Origin: Natronoarchaeum rubrum
GTDB taxonomy: Archaea; Halobacteriota; Halobacteria; Halobacteriales; Natronoarchaeaceae
Direction: 5' to 3'
NCBI RefSeq assembly: GCF_024494695.1
Contig: NZ_JANHDP010000007.1
Span: 62,001 to 126,000, forward strand
DNA length: 64,000 bases
The notes beneath the pieces were generated by a model, which saw nothing but the letters and a program-made list of their open reading frames with translations, searched no databases and was not told the DNA's origin. Made by a program: the position numbers and the translations under genes. Positions 1-7,483 of the stretch are shown one piece after another; the first letter of the stretch is position 1, and each line of letters starts with the position of its first letter.

Positions 1-66
1 GATCGGATCCTGCGTCTTGCACGGCCCGCACCAGTCAGCGTAGAAGTCCTTCAGCGTTACAGTCAT
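1..66 (-). CDS. thioredoxin, N-terminal fragment cut by window edge
   Basis: The first 22 codons of a thioredoxin-family protein are visible; the rest lies left of position 1. The fragment begins MTVTLKDFYADWCGPC and carries the redox motif WCGPC at residues 12-16, which in thioredoxins reduces protein disulfides through its two cysteines. The start is the ATG whose complement is at 64-66, only 11 residues before the motif, so this is a short cytosolic form with no signal peptide. It is divergent from the Sec61-beta gene. The exact thioredoxin subtype cannot be told from so little sequence. Confidence 0.85.
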   Translation of the reverse strand, partial: MTVTLKDFYADWCGPCKTQDPI

Positions 67-241
67 GCTGCTATCAACTGCTTTTCCCGTCGGTCGCGCA
101 TAAGGGTTTCCCACTCTGGCACGTCGCGTGCGAAACCGCCGAGAACGGCCCCATCGGTCGGTCCGAAAGCGCTGGCGCGATCGCTCTGCGGTGGCCGCCC
201 CGGTCGAAAGGTTTAGTGCCTCGGGTACCGGAGGGACGATC

Positions 242-418
242 ATGAGCAGCGGTCAAAACTCCGGCGGCCTGATGTCCAGTGCGGGACTGGTCCGGTACTT
301 CGACAACGAGGATCGAAACGCGATCAAGATGGATCCCAAGTCCGTCTTCGTCTTCGCGATCCTGCTGGGCATCGCGGTGCAGGCTCTGTCGGTCGTCCTC
401 TACGGCATCACGATCTGA
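242..418 (+). CDS. preprotein translocase subunit Sec61-beta (SecG-like)
   Basis: This encodes a 58-residue protein matching archaeal Sec61-beta, the small tail-anchored subunit of the SecYE-beta protein-conducting channel in the cytoplasmic membrane. The N-terminal part (about 1-30) is polar with the family-typical GGLMSSAGLVRYFD block. One hydrophobic helix spans roughly residues 33-54, followed by a three-residue tail. The ATG at 242 is preferred over an upstream in-frame ATG at 128, because the added segment is Arg-rich and unlike the family. A TATA-like GGTTTAG lies about 30 bases upstream. SecY and SecE are not in the window. Confidence 0.93.
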   Translation: MSSGQNSGGLMSSAGLVRYFDNEDRNAIKMDPKSVFVFAILLGIAVQALSVVLYGITI

Positions 419-582
419 GGCGCTCGGGGAGCGGCCCCGGAGACGCCTGCGCTCACAGTCACCGACCGAGTTCTTTCGTGCGCCCGATCGACCAGCGGCA
501 TCGCCGAGCGCCCGCGTGGCGGCCGACGAGACGATGCCCGACGGCGCGGGGTTTTTGCGCGCCGGATCCCTACGACGGGTAG

Positions 583-1206
583 ATGACACGCACTGCAGGC
601 GTCGTCGCCGTTCAGGGCGACGTCAGCGAGCACGCTGGGGCGATCGAGCGCACGGCGGCCGCGGCCGGCGAGTCGGTCGAGGTCCGCGAAGTCCGGGAAG
701 CGGGCGTCGTGCCCGACTGCGATCTCCTGGTGCTGCCCGGCGGCGAGTCGACGACGATCTCCCGGCTGCTCGCGCGGGAGGGGATCGACGAGGAGATCAG
801 CGCCCACGTCGCGGCCGGCAAGCCCGTGCTGGCGACCTGCGCGGGGCTGATCGTCGCGTCGGCCGATGCGCGGGACGACCGCGTGGCGACGCTGGACGTG
901 CTCGACGCCGCCGTCGAGCGCAACGCCTTCGGCCGCCAGAAGGACAGCTTCGAGGCGCCGCTCTCTGTCGAGGGGCTCGACGAGCCGTTCCCGGCGGTGT
1001 TCATCCGGGCGCCCGCCATCGCCGAGGTCGGCGACGATGTCGAGGTGCTGGCGTCCGTCGAAGGCCGGCCGGTCGCGGTGCGGGACGGCCCGGTCGTCGG
1101 GCTCTCCTTTCACCCCGAACTGGTCCCCGACGATCGACTCCACCGGCTCGCGCTGTTCGAGGCGCCCGCCGCGACGCCGGAGACGGACGCCACCACGACG
1201 CGGTAG
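583..1206 (+). CDS. pdxT: pyridoxal 5'-phosphate synthase glutaminase subunit PdxT
   Basis: PdxT is the class I glutamine amidotransferase that feeds ammonia to PdxS for ribose-5-phosphate-dependent synthesis of pyridoxal 5'-phosphate in the cytosol. The 207-residue protein shows the LPGGEST glycine-rich loop at residues 51-57, the nucleophile in TCAGL (Cys86), and the His/Glu pair in FHPEL (His177, Glu179), so the triad is complete. Length is slightly above the usual 190-200 because of a short Thr/Ala/Pro-rich tail. The partner PdxS is not in the window; in haloarchaea the two genes are often unlinked. Confidence 0.95.
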   Translation: MTRTAGVVAVQGDVSEHAGAIERTAAAAGESVEVREVREAGVVPDCDLLVLPGGESTTISRLLAREGIDEEISAHVAAGKPVLATCAGLIVASADARDDRVATLDVLDAAVERNAFGRQKDSFEAPLSVEGLDEPFPAVFIRAPAIAEVGDDVEVLASVEGRPVAVRDGPVVGLSFHPELVPDDRLHRLALFEAPAATPETDATTTR

Positions 1207-1291
1207 GAGCCCGACGCCGCAGCCAGACGCCGCGTCGCCGAGGATTCCCCGGGAGCGTGGACTTTTCTCCCTGGGGGTCCTCGCTGTAGGT

Positions 1292-1741
1292 ATGAACGCG
1301 ACCATCGACGCCGTCCGGGTCGCCGGCACCGAGCAGGGGCCGGTCGCCGTCGTCGTCCTCGCGGTCGAAGCGGAGAGCGACGTTCTGCCGATCTTCATCG
1401 GGTTCGAGGAGGCCGCGAGCATCGCCCGCGGCGTCGACGCCGAGGACATCGGCCGGCCGCTGACCCACGACCTCCTGCTGGACGTGGTCGAGGAGCTCGG
1501 CGGACGGGTCACCCGGATCGTCGTCGACGACGTCGAGGACGGCACGTACATCGCCGACCTCCACGTCGACACGCCCCGCGGCGAGACCGTGATCGACGCC
1601 CGCCCGAGCGACTCGCTGGCGCTGGCTGCCCGAACGAACGCGGACATCGAAGTCGATCCGTCGGTGTTCGCGGACGGCGCCCAGCCCGCCGCCGAGTTCG
1701 CCGACCTCGACGAGATTCAGGACGTCGCGGAGCTGGCCTGA
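1292..1741 (+). CDS. BFN (bifunctional nuclease, DUF151) domain protein
   Basis: A 149-residue protein with the BFN/DUF151 fold. Conserved features are the N-terminal hydrophobic strand with VVVLAVEAES, the LPIFIGFEEAASIA segment (about 32-45), and RPSDSLALAAR (about 109-119). Plant and bacterial members were reported to have nuclease activity, but the archaeal role is untested. The ATG at 1292 starts directly at the family-typical N-terminus. It lies co-directionally between pdxT and hisE with separate promoters likely. No catalytic residue assignment is possible from sequence alone. Confidence 0.85.
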   Translation: MNATIDAVRVAGTEQGPVAVVVLAVEAESDVLPIFIGFEEAASIARGVDAEDIGRPLTHDLLLDVVEELGGRVTRIVVDDVEDGTYIADLHVDTPRGETVIDARPSDSLALAARTNADIEVDPSVFADGAQPAAEFADLDEIQDVAELA

Positions 1742-1757
1742 ACCGAGACCGGCCGCC

Positions 1758-1764
1758 TTTTTAT
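1758..1764 (+). promoter_or_regulatory. TATA-like box of hisE
   Basis: The T-rich TTTTTAT is centred about 26 bases before the hisE ATG, the usual spacing when haloarchaeal transcription starts at or next to the start codon (leaderless mRNA). Confidence 0.5.
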
Positions 1765-1786
1765 CGGTCGACGCGTCGGTTCGGAC

Positions 1787-2155
1787 ATGACCGACGACAC
1801 CGGCGAAGACGCCGCCGCTGGTTCGACCGCTGACGCCGCCGACGAGGCTGGCGTCGATGCCGCCGACCCCGGCGCTGACGTGCTCGACGAGCTGTTCGCC
1901 GTCATCGAGGACCGCAAGGAGACGCTCCCCGAGGATTCGTACACGGCGTCGCTGTTCACCCACGAGAAAGGCGAGAACGCCGTTCTGGAGAAGCTCGGCG
2001 AGGAGACGACCGAGCTCGTGCTGGCCGCGAAGGACGACGACCGCGAGGAGCTGGCCCACGAGGGCGCCGACATCGTCTACCACCTGCTCGTGCTGCTAGC
2101 GATGAAGGACATGGATCTGGCCGATCTGCGAGCCGAGCTGGCCGAGCGTCGGTGA
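1787..2155 (+). CDS. hisE: phosphoribosyl-ATP pyrophosphatase HisE
   Basis: HisE hydrolyses phosphoribosyl-ATP to phosphoribosyl-AMP, the second step of histidine biosynthesis, in the cytosol. The 122-residue protein has an all-alpha MazG-like domain at about 30-122. Metal-binding acidic residues occur in KLGEETTELVLAAKDDD and again in EGADIVYHLLVLLA. The first 30 residues are an Asp/Ala-rich extension common in haloarchaeal proteins. No other his genes are linked. Two perfect hairpins directly follow the stop codon. Confidence 0.95.
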   Translation: MTDDTGEDAAAGSTADAADEAGVDAADPGADVLDELFAVIEDRKETLPEDSYTASLFTHEKGENAVLEKLGEETTELVLAAKDDDREELAHEGADIVYHLLVLLAMKDMDLADLRAELAERR

Positions 2156-2205
2156 GCGATCACGGAGTGATCGCGAACGTCGAAAGACGAGCGGAGCGAG
2201 TCTTT
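2156..2205 (+). terminator. two adjacent hairpins after hisE
   Basis: Immediately after the hisE stop lie GCGATCAC-GGA-GTGATCGC (2156-2174, perfect 8-bp stem) and a second hairpin at 2183-2205 with stem AAAGAC/GTCTTT around GAGCGGAGCGA. They sit between convergent genes (hisE and the DUF5518 gene). They could end transcription or be a small repeated palindrome; I cannot decide between these. Confidence 0.45.
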
Positions 2206-2303
2206 GGGGAGCGAGACGAACATCGTCCGAGTGTGAGTCGACAGGTGGTCAGCGACTCCGCGAACTCGATTCCCACCCGTCGCTGACAAAGCACCCCGTA
2301 CTG

Positions 2304-2708
2304 TCACCGCGTCGCGGATCGGCGCCGCTGCTCGCCGTCTCCCGCGACCGCCGCGCCGATCGCGCCCGCGACTGCGCTTTCGAGCGCGACGATCATCGAG
2401 AACGCGATGACGGCGAGTGCGAGCACCAGCCCGCCCAGCGACCCGATCGCGGCGCCGACCGGCCCGCCGACGAAGCCGAGGACGGTCAGCCCGAACCACA
2501 GCACGACGGCGGCGACGATGCCGCCGAGGCTTCCGGCGACCAGTCCGTGCCACGCGCCCGACGAGAGGCTCCCGCCGGCCATGTAGCCGGCGACGAAGCC
2601 GCCGACCAGGCCGGCCGTGAGCTGTCCGAGGCCGGGCACGACGATGCCGACCGCGCCCAGCACGGTGATCACGAGAAATCCGACGACCGCCGCGCGCCAG
2701 TTCGTCAT
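2304..2708 (-). CDS. DUF5518-like membrane protein
   Basis: A 134-residue, very hydrophobic protein with about four membrane helices: residues 6-28, 30-50 with GGFVAGYMAGG, 52-75, and 80-118. It ends in a short basic tail. The Gly-rich LVGGFVAGYMAGGSLSSGAWHG block resembles the haloarchaeal DUF5518 family, whose function is unknown. The start at 2708 (MTNWRAAVVGF) places the first helix directly at the N-terminus; a longer frame upstream is Arg-rich and unlikely. It is divergent from the PerM-type gene. Confidence 0.72.
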   Translation of the reverse strand: MTNWRAAVVGFLVITVLGAVGIVVPGLGQLTAGLVGGFVAGYMAGGSLSSGAWHGLVAGSLGGIVAAVVLWFGLTVLGFVGGPVGAAIGSLGGLVLALAVIAFSMIVALESAVAGAIGAAVAGDGEQRRRSATR

Positions 2709-2817
2709 GCGAGTCGGTACGAGTTCCGGGCTGAAAACGGTGTCTGGAACCCGGTCGGCGCCGCGGCCGACACGTCGTTTCACTAGACTAATGTGACGGA
2801 CGGACGCATCTCCGTCC

Positions 2818-4065
2818 ATGCCGGACAGCCCCGACCCTCCGGACTGGATCGTCGAGCAGCCAGGACTGACGGCGTTCGCGCTGCTGAGCAGTCTCCTCGC
2901 GCTGTTCGTCCTCCTGCCGTACCTCCAGTACGTCCTGTTCGGCGTCGTGCTCGCGTACATCCTGCTGCCCGTCCAGCAGCGCCTCGAACGGCACGTCAAC
3001 CCGACGTTCGCGGCGATCGCGGTGGTGATCGCCACCCTGCTGGTCGTGTTGCTCCCGCTCGTCTACGTTCTCTCGATCGCCGTCGAGCAATCGATCGAGC
3101 TCGTCGACGCGATCAGGCAGGGACAGCTCGACGTCGCGGCGATCGAAGCCGTGATCGAATCGGGCGGCTACCCCGTCGACCTCGTCGACCTGTACGAGTC
3201 CAACCAGGGCCGGATCGCGTCGGCGCTCCGGCAGGTCACGATGGGGGCGCTCGGCCTCGTCGGGACGCTGCCGGGCATGTTCATCGGAATCACCGTCACG
3301 CTGTTCGTCCTCTTTGCGCTGCTTCGCGACGGCGAGGGACTCGTGGCGTGGATCCAGTGGGTCCTGCCGATCGACGACGAGATCCTCGACGAACTTCGCG
3401 CCGGGCTCGACGAGCTCATGTGGGCGTCCGTCGTCGGGAACGTCGCCGTCGCCGCGATCCAGGCGGTGATGCTCGGCGTCGGGCTGGCGGTCCTCGGCGT
3501 CCCCGCGGTCGTCTTTCTCACCGTCGCCACGTTCGTGCTGACGCTGCTTCCGCTGGTCGGCGCCTTCGGCGTCTGGATCCCGGCCGCGGTGTTTCTGGCA
3601 GTCACGGGCAGCCCGACCAGCGGGGCGGTGCTGGCGGTCTACGGGCTGCTCGTCACCTTCTCCGACTCGTATCTCCGGCCGGCGCTGATCGGCCGCACCA
3701 GCGCGTTCAACTCGGCGATCGTCGTCGTCGGCATCTTCGGCGGGCTGGTCGTGTTCGGCGCCGTGGGGCTGTTCGTCGGCCCCGTCGTCCTCGGCGGCGC
3801 GAAGATCACGCTCGATTGCTTCGCGAGAGAGCGCACCGGGCGACCAGTGCCGGACGCCGTCGCCGAGGCGGAGCCGGACGCCGAAGCGGAATCGGACGCA
3901 GGCGGGGCGTCGGCGGGCGACGTCGACGCGGATTCGGCGCCGAGTGACGCCGACGAAGGGGCGGGCGGCGGCGAGCGCGACGACGACGCGGAGCGGGACG
4001 ATGGAGCGGAACGCGCCGACAGTACGGTGGGCGACGAGGCCGACGACGACGCCGCCGACGAGTGA
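2818..4065 (+). CDS. AI-2E/PerM-family transporter
   Basis: A 415-residue protein of the AI-2E transporter (PerM/TqsA) family of membrane exporters. Hydrophobic helices cluster at about 18-75, 140-165 and 200-335. The family's long mid-protein soluble segment (about 85-140) and the C-terminal block with FSDSYLRPALIGR are present. The last 80 residues form a strongly acidic Asp/Glu/Ala-rich tail, typical of haloarchaeal cytosolic extensions. Substrates are unknown for archaeal members; the family name does not imply quorum sensing here. The gene is convergent with the membrane protein at 4071. Confidence 0.85.
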   Translation: MPDSPDPPDWIVEQPGLTAFALLSSLLALFVLLPYLQYVLFGVVLAYILLPVQQRLERHVNPTFAAIAVVIATLLVVLLPLVYVLSIAVEQSIELVDAIRQGQLDVAAIEAVIESGGYPVDLVDLYESNQGRIASALRQVTMGALGLVGTLPGMFIGITVTLFVLFALLRDGEGLVAWIQWVLPIDDEILDELRAGLDELMWASVVGNVAVAAIQAVMLGVGLAVLGVPAVVFLTVATFVLTLLPLVGAFGVWIPAAVFLAVTGSPTSGAVLAVYGLLVTFSDSYLRPALIGRTSAFNSAIVVVGIFGGLVVFGAVGLFVGPVVLGGAKITLDCFARERTGRPVPDAVAEAEPDAEAESDAGGASAGDVDADSAPSDADEGAGGGERDDDAERDDGAERADSTVGDEADDDAADE

Positions 4066-4070
4066 GCGCG

Positions 4071-5126
4071 TCAGTCGGAACGCTCGCCGTCGTAGCTGAC
4101 CTCGAATGGCCCTTCGTCGGGATCTTTCTGGGGCACCATCGGGCCGATCTCGGCCGTTCGTCTGGTCAGCGTCGCAGTCCGGAGGATGTAGGCCCCGAGC
4201 AGCAACAGCGGGACGAAGACGATCGTCGCGAGCAGCGAGGTCACGTACGGTAGATAGGCGGCGTCGATCGCCAACCCGCCGAGATCGCCGTAGATGAGCG
4301 GGATGAGCGAGGCGGCCAGGATCGCCGGGAGGCCGAGATAGACCGTCAACTGCGAGAACCGGGTGAGCTCGCGCTGGAGGTAGATCGTCTTGAAGTGCGC
4401 CTGCGCGGTGCCGAACAGCTGTAACGCCTCGACCAGCTCGTCGAACGCCGCGGCCTCCCGCTCGGACAGCTCCGCGGCGTCGTTTTGCAGGTGTCTGGCG
4501 CCGTAAAGCTGCACCCCTTCCTTGTACTCGACCGCTGCCGAGAGCGCGTCGTACGCGGACACGTCGACTCGGTTGAGACGTTCGTCCGCTCGCTCGGCGC
4601 CGGCCGCGACGCTGTCCGCGTAGCGAGTGACCAGGGAGCGATACTCCTCGTTCTCGTGGTCGGCGACCGCGTCGGCGAGCGTATCGGCGCGGTCCTGGAT
4701 CGCGGCGACGATCAGTTCGAGCATGCGCGTCGGTTCGGCCGGCGTCGCCGGTACGCCGGTCATGTCCGCGACGTCCTGACGGAACGTTCGGACGCCGGAG
4801 AACCGATCGCGGAACTCGCCGGCGGGCGAGAACTCCTGGGAGAGGATCAGCTGGTTGACCGAGACGACCAGCGTGACCAGCGAGAACGTCCCGGCGATCA
4901 TCCCGCTGGCCATCCGAGTGACCGAGTTGGCGTTCGTAAAGGAGATCGCGTCGGCGGCGTGCAGCCCGATCAAAAACAGGTACACGAGCACCGCGCCGCA
5001 GGCCGTGAGCACGAGCCGGTCGCCGTCGATCAGCACCCACTGGACGGCCCGGCTGCGGGACTTCCGCTGGACGCCGAAGAAGTCCTCGGACGACGCTCCC
5101 GACCCATCGCCCGCTGACGAACCCAT
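4071..5126 (-). CDS. conserved membrane protein, paralogue of the gene at 50815-51963
   Basis: A 351-residue protein of unrecognised family. It has two helices near the N-terminus (about 30-55 and 68-95, the second ending SVNQLILSQEF), a soluble helical middle (about 100-245), and two helices near the C-terminus (about 248-272 and 285-315). The same layout and the motifs S(V/I)NQL(I/V)LSQ, RxxVxxxTGV and FKTIYLQxELxRxS recur in the protein encoded at 50815-51963. The ATG at 5126 follows the ion-channel stop by 46 bases, so the two may form one operon and act together. Function is unknown. Confidence 0.75.
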   Translation of the reverse strand: MGSSAGDGSGASSEDFFGVQRKSRSRAVQWVLIDGDRLVLTACGAVLVYLFLIGLHAADAISFTNANSVTRMASGMIAGTFSLVTLVVSVNQLILSQEFSPAGEFRDRFSGVRTFRQDVADMTGVPATPAEPTRMLELIVAAIQDRADTLADAVADHENEEYRSLVTRYADSVAAGAERADERLNRVDVSAYDALSAAVEYKEGVQLYGARHLQNDAAELSEREAAAFDELVEALQLFGTAQAHFKTIYLQRELTRFSQLTVYLGLPAILAASLIPLIYGDLGGLAIDAAYLPYVTSLLATIVFVPLLLLGAYILRTATLTRRTAEIGPMVPQKDPDEGPFEVSYDGERSD

Positions 5127-5172
5127 AGGTGGAGCAAGGTCGAACCGGGCAAAAACCGTTGGCCCACGGTGC

Positions 5173-6174
5173 TTAGTCGGCGTCCAGCGGCGGCCAGTAC
5201 CAGGCGTCGGCCTCGACCAGCGCGAGCAGTCGTCGCCGGCGCTCGTCGATGTCGTCGAGCGACTCCGCGAACGCCTCGTCGGAGACGGTCGGGACGCCGG
5301 CGTCGCGGAGTCGGTCGAGTTCGGGCGATCGGGGCGTCCGGTCGACGGGGTCGATGAACGCCTCGTCGAGCGTCTTGAGGTAGTCGTCCGTGCTCGATCG
5401 GGCGGCCTGAACGAGCGCCTCGTTCGGGCGGTGCTCCTCGGGGACGCCAAAGCGCAGCAGCGTCAGCGCGTCGTCGAAGACGGCGACGGCCACGGTCGAG
5501 GCGTCGGTCCCGCCCTCGCTGTGGTAGTAGTGGAGGACCGGGTAGGACTTGTGCTGCTCGGCGAGGCGACCGATGTCGGAAGCGAGTTCGTTCAGCGGCA
5601 GGTCGAGCCGATCGAGATCGTCGCCGTCCCAGCCCGTCCGGACGAACGCCTCGCTTCGTTCGCCGAGCCCGTGGACGCTGCTGGCGAACGACCGCTTGTC
5701 GGCGACGGCGCCGAGCACCGAGAGGATGTACGAGACCGCCAGCGTCGCGAACAACATCCCGCTGGCGGTCGTCAGCCCGGACGCGATCTGCCAGAGCTCG
5801 CCGTGGGGCGAATAATCGCCGTTCCCGTCGGTGAACATCGTGTACGCGACGTAGTAACCGCGTCCGACCCAGTTGGGGAATCCTCCGTGCCGCGTGCTGA
5901 GTAGCGCCGTCTCGCTGGCGCCGAACAGCACCGTCCAGCCCGCCCAGAGGAGCCCGATCCACGCGAACAGCGTGAACACGAGGATGAGCGGCCCCGCGAG
6001 ACTCAGAATGCGAGGGTGATCGCTGCCGACCGCTTTGAGACCGCGCCACGTCGCCGTCGACAGCCGGGCCGAGATCGGGCCGGCGCCGCCGTCGACCCAC
6101 AGCGCGGTCCAGAGGAGATCGACCGTGGCGGCGACGATCAGCGCGACGCCGAGGGCGAACAGCGCGACGTTCAC
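5173..6174 (-). CDS. two-helix ion channel-like protein with variant selectivity filter
   Basis: A 333-residue protein with an N-terminal helix (about 3-25), a helix at about 55-85, a pore-like loop, and a helix at about 128-155. The loop reads GYYVAYTMFTDGNGDYSP, resembling the Ion_trans_2 pore-loop and filter pattern TxGxGDxxP with Asn in place of the usual Tyr. After the last helix comes a soluble region of about 170 residues, perhaps a regulatory domain. The start is a GTG (complement at 6172-6174) directly before the first helix. The downstream membrane protein gene is probably co-transcribed. Ion specificity cannot be assigned. Confidence 0.7.
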   Translation of the reverse strand: MNVALFALGVALIVAATVDLLWTALWVDGGAGPISARLSTATWRGLKAVGSDHPRILSLAGPLILVFTLFAWIGLLWAGWTVLFGASETALLSTRHGGFPNWVGRGYYVAYTMFTDGNGDYSPHGELWQIASGLTTASGMLFATLAVSYILSVLGAVADKRSFASSVHGLGERSEAFVRTGWDGDDLDRLDLPLNELASDIGRLAEQHKSYPVLHYYHSEGGTDASTVAVAVFDDALTLLRFGVPEEHRPNEALVQAARSSTDDYLKTLDEAFIDPVDRTPRSPELDRLRDAGVPTVSDEAFAESLDDIDERRRRLLALVEADAWYWPPLDAD

Positions 6175-6397
6175 GCTACCACCTCGCACGACGTGCGCGC
6201 CGTCCGGGCGAACGGATCGCCGGCCGACGCGAACGCGGCGGACACCTGAACGGCGATGCGACCGGCTCTGGTCCGACCGGCAGACGCTCCCACCACGTGG
6301 TAGTTTCTCCACGGAGCGAGGGAAAAGCGCGGGTGGTCGCCCTGCCCGTCGACGGGCGCCCGGCGCGTTCGCGGCGCACGAGCGCCGAAAGACGCCC

Positions 6398-6404
6398 TTT
6401 TATA
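6398..6404 (+). promoter_or_regulatory. TATA box of the NOG1-like GTPase gene
   Basis: TTTTATA is centred 26 bases upstream of the ATG at 6427, consistent with a leaderless transcript. Confidence 0.6.
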
Positions 6405-6426
6405 GCCAGCGCCGCTAGGGGTCGCT

Positions 6427-7419
6427 ATGATTTTCGAGGATCTTCCGACGACGCCCACGTCGGAGGAGCTGATCGACAAAGCGTTCTCGCGGGCGGCGCG
6501 CTCGGGCCGGTCGAAGCAGGGCCGGGAGGCCCAGGAGTCGATGACCCAAACGGCGACGAACATCCTCTCGGACAACCTCCAGAACGTCGTCACGGAGTGG
6601 CCGGATTTCGACGACGTGGATCCGTTCTACCGCGAGCTCGCGGACGCCATCGTCGACGCCAGCGACTACGGCGTCGACGCCGGCGGGGTCGACGCGCTGC
6701 GCCAGAGCCTTTCGGAAGTAACGTGGGCCAGCCGCCAGACCCGCCAGATCGGCGAGGACGCCATGGCGAAGATGCGCAAGGCCGACGTGGACCTGGCGCG
6801 CAAGCACCGCAAGCAGGCGTTCGCCCGGATGGCCGACGTCGTCGAGGACGTCTCCGAGAACCTGCTGCTGATCAACGAGGCGCGCAACGACCTGCGGGAC
6901 CTGCCCGAAATCAACCCCGACGAGCCGGCGATCGTCGTCGCAGGCTACCCCAACGTCGGCAAGTCCAGTTTCGTCAACGGCATCACGCGAGCGCGCAACG
7001 AGACCGCCGAGTACCCGTTCACGACGAAGGGGATCGGCGTCGGCCACTTCGAGCGCGACCGCGTGCGCTACCAGATCGTCGACACGCCCGGCCTGCTGGA
7101 TCGGCCGCCGGAGGAACGCAACGAGATCGAGTCGCAAGCGGTCTCGGCGCTGGAACACCTCGCGGACTGCGTGCTCGTGTTGCTCGACGCCAGCATGAAC
7201 TGCGGCTACCCGGTCGACGTTCAGCTCGAACTACGCGACGCCATCGCAGAGCAGTTCGGCGACGCGCCGGTCATGACGGTGTGTAACAAGTCGGATCTCT
7301 CGACCGACGTCGAGGCGGACCACTACATGAGCGTCGAGACCGGCGAGAATGTCGAGTCGGTCGTCGACGCCGCCGTCGAGGCGATCGACTGGGAGCAGGA
7401 GCTGCCGTTCGAGCGGTAG
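6427..7419 (+). CDS. NOG1/Obg-family GTPase
   Basis: A 330-residue cytosolic GTPase. The N-terminal helical domain (about 1-160) matches the NOG1 N-terminal region, and a G domain follows. It has a G1 P-loop GYPNVGKSS (173-181), G3 DTPGLLDRP (219-227) and G4 NKSD (about 285-288). NOG1 proteins bind the large ribosomal subunit and act in its late assembly in eukaryotes; an archaeal ribosome-assembly role is inferred. The length fits the compact archaeal form, which lacks the eukaryotic C-terminal extension. A clear TATA box sits at the leaderless distance. Confidence 0.9.
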   Translation: MIFEDLPTTPTSEELIDKAFSRAARSGRSKQGREAQESMTQTATNILSDNLQNVVTEWPDFDDVDPFYRELADAIVDASDYGVDAGGVDALRQSLSEVTWASRQTRQIGEDAMAKMRKADVDLARKHRKQAFARMADVVEDVSENLLLINEARNDLRDLPEINPDEPAIVVAGYPNVGKSSFVNGITRARNETAEYPFTTKGIGVGHFERDRVRYQIVDTPGLLDRPPEERNEIESQAVSALEHLADCVLVLLDASMNCGYPVDVQLELRDAIAEQFGDAPVMTVCNKSDLSTDVEADHYMSVETGENVESVVDAAVEAIDWEQELPFER

Positions 7420-7483
7420 GCGCGCGAACGACTGCAACCTTTCTGCGAGCAGAGTACTGTCTCCGAACCGGCAAGCGACCGGT

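Noticed and set aside
2788..5040. A 750-codon open frame opposite the PerM-type gene
   Set aside because: Arg-rich and lacking any motif, while the opposite strand encodes a clear AI-2E-type transporter; typical third-position shadow.
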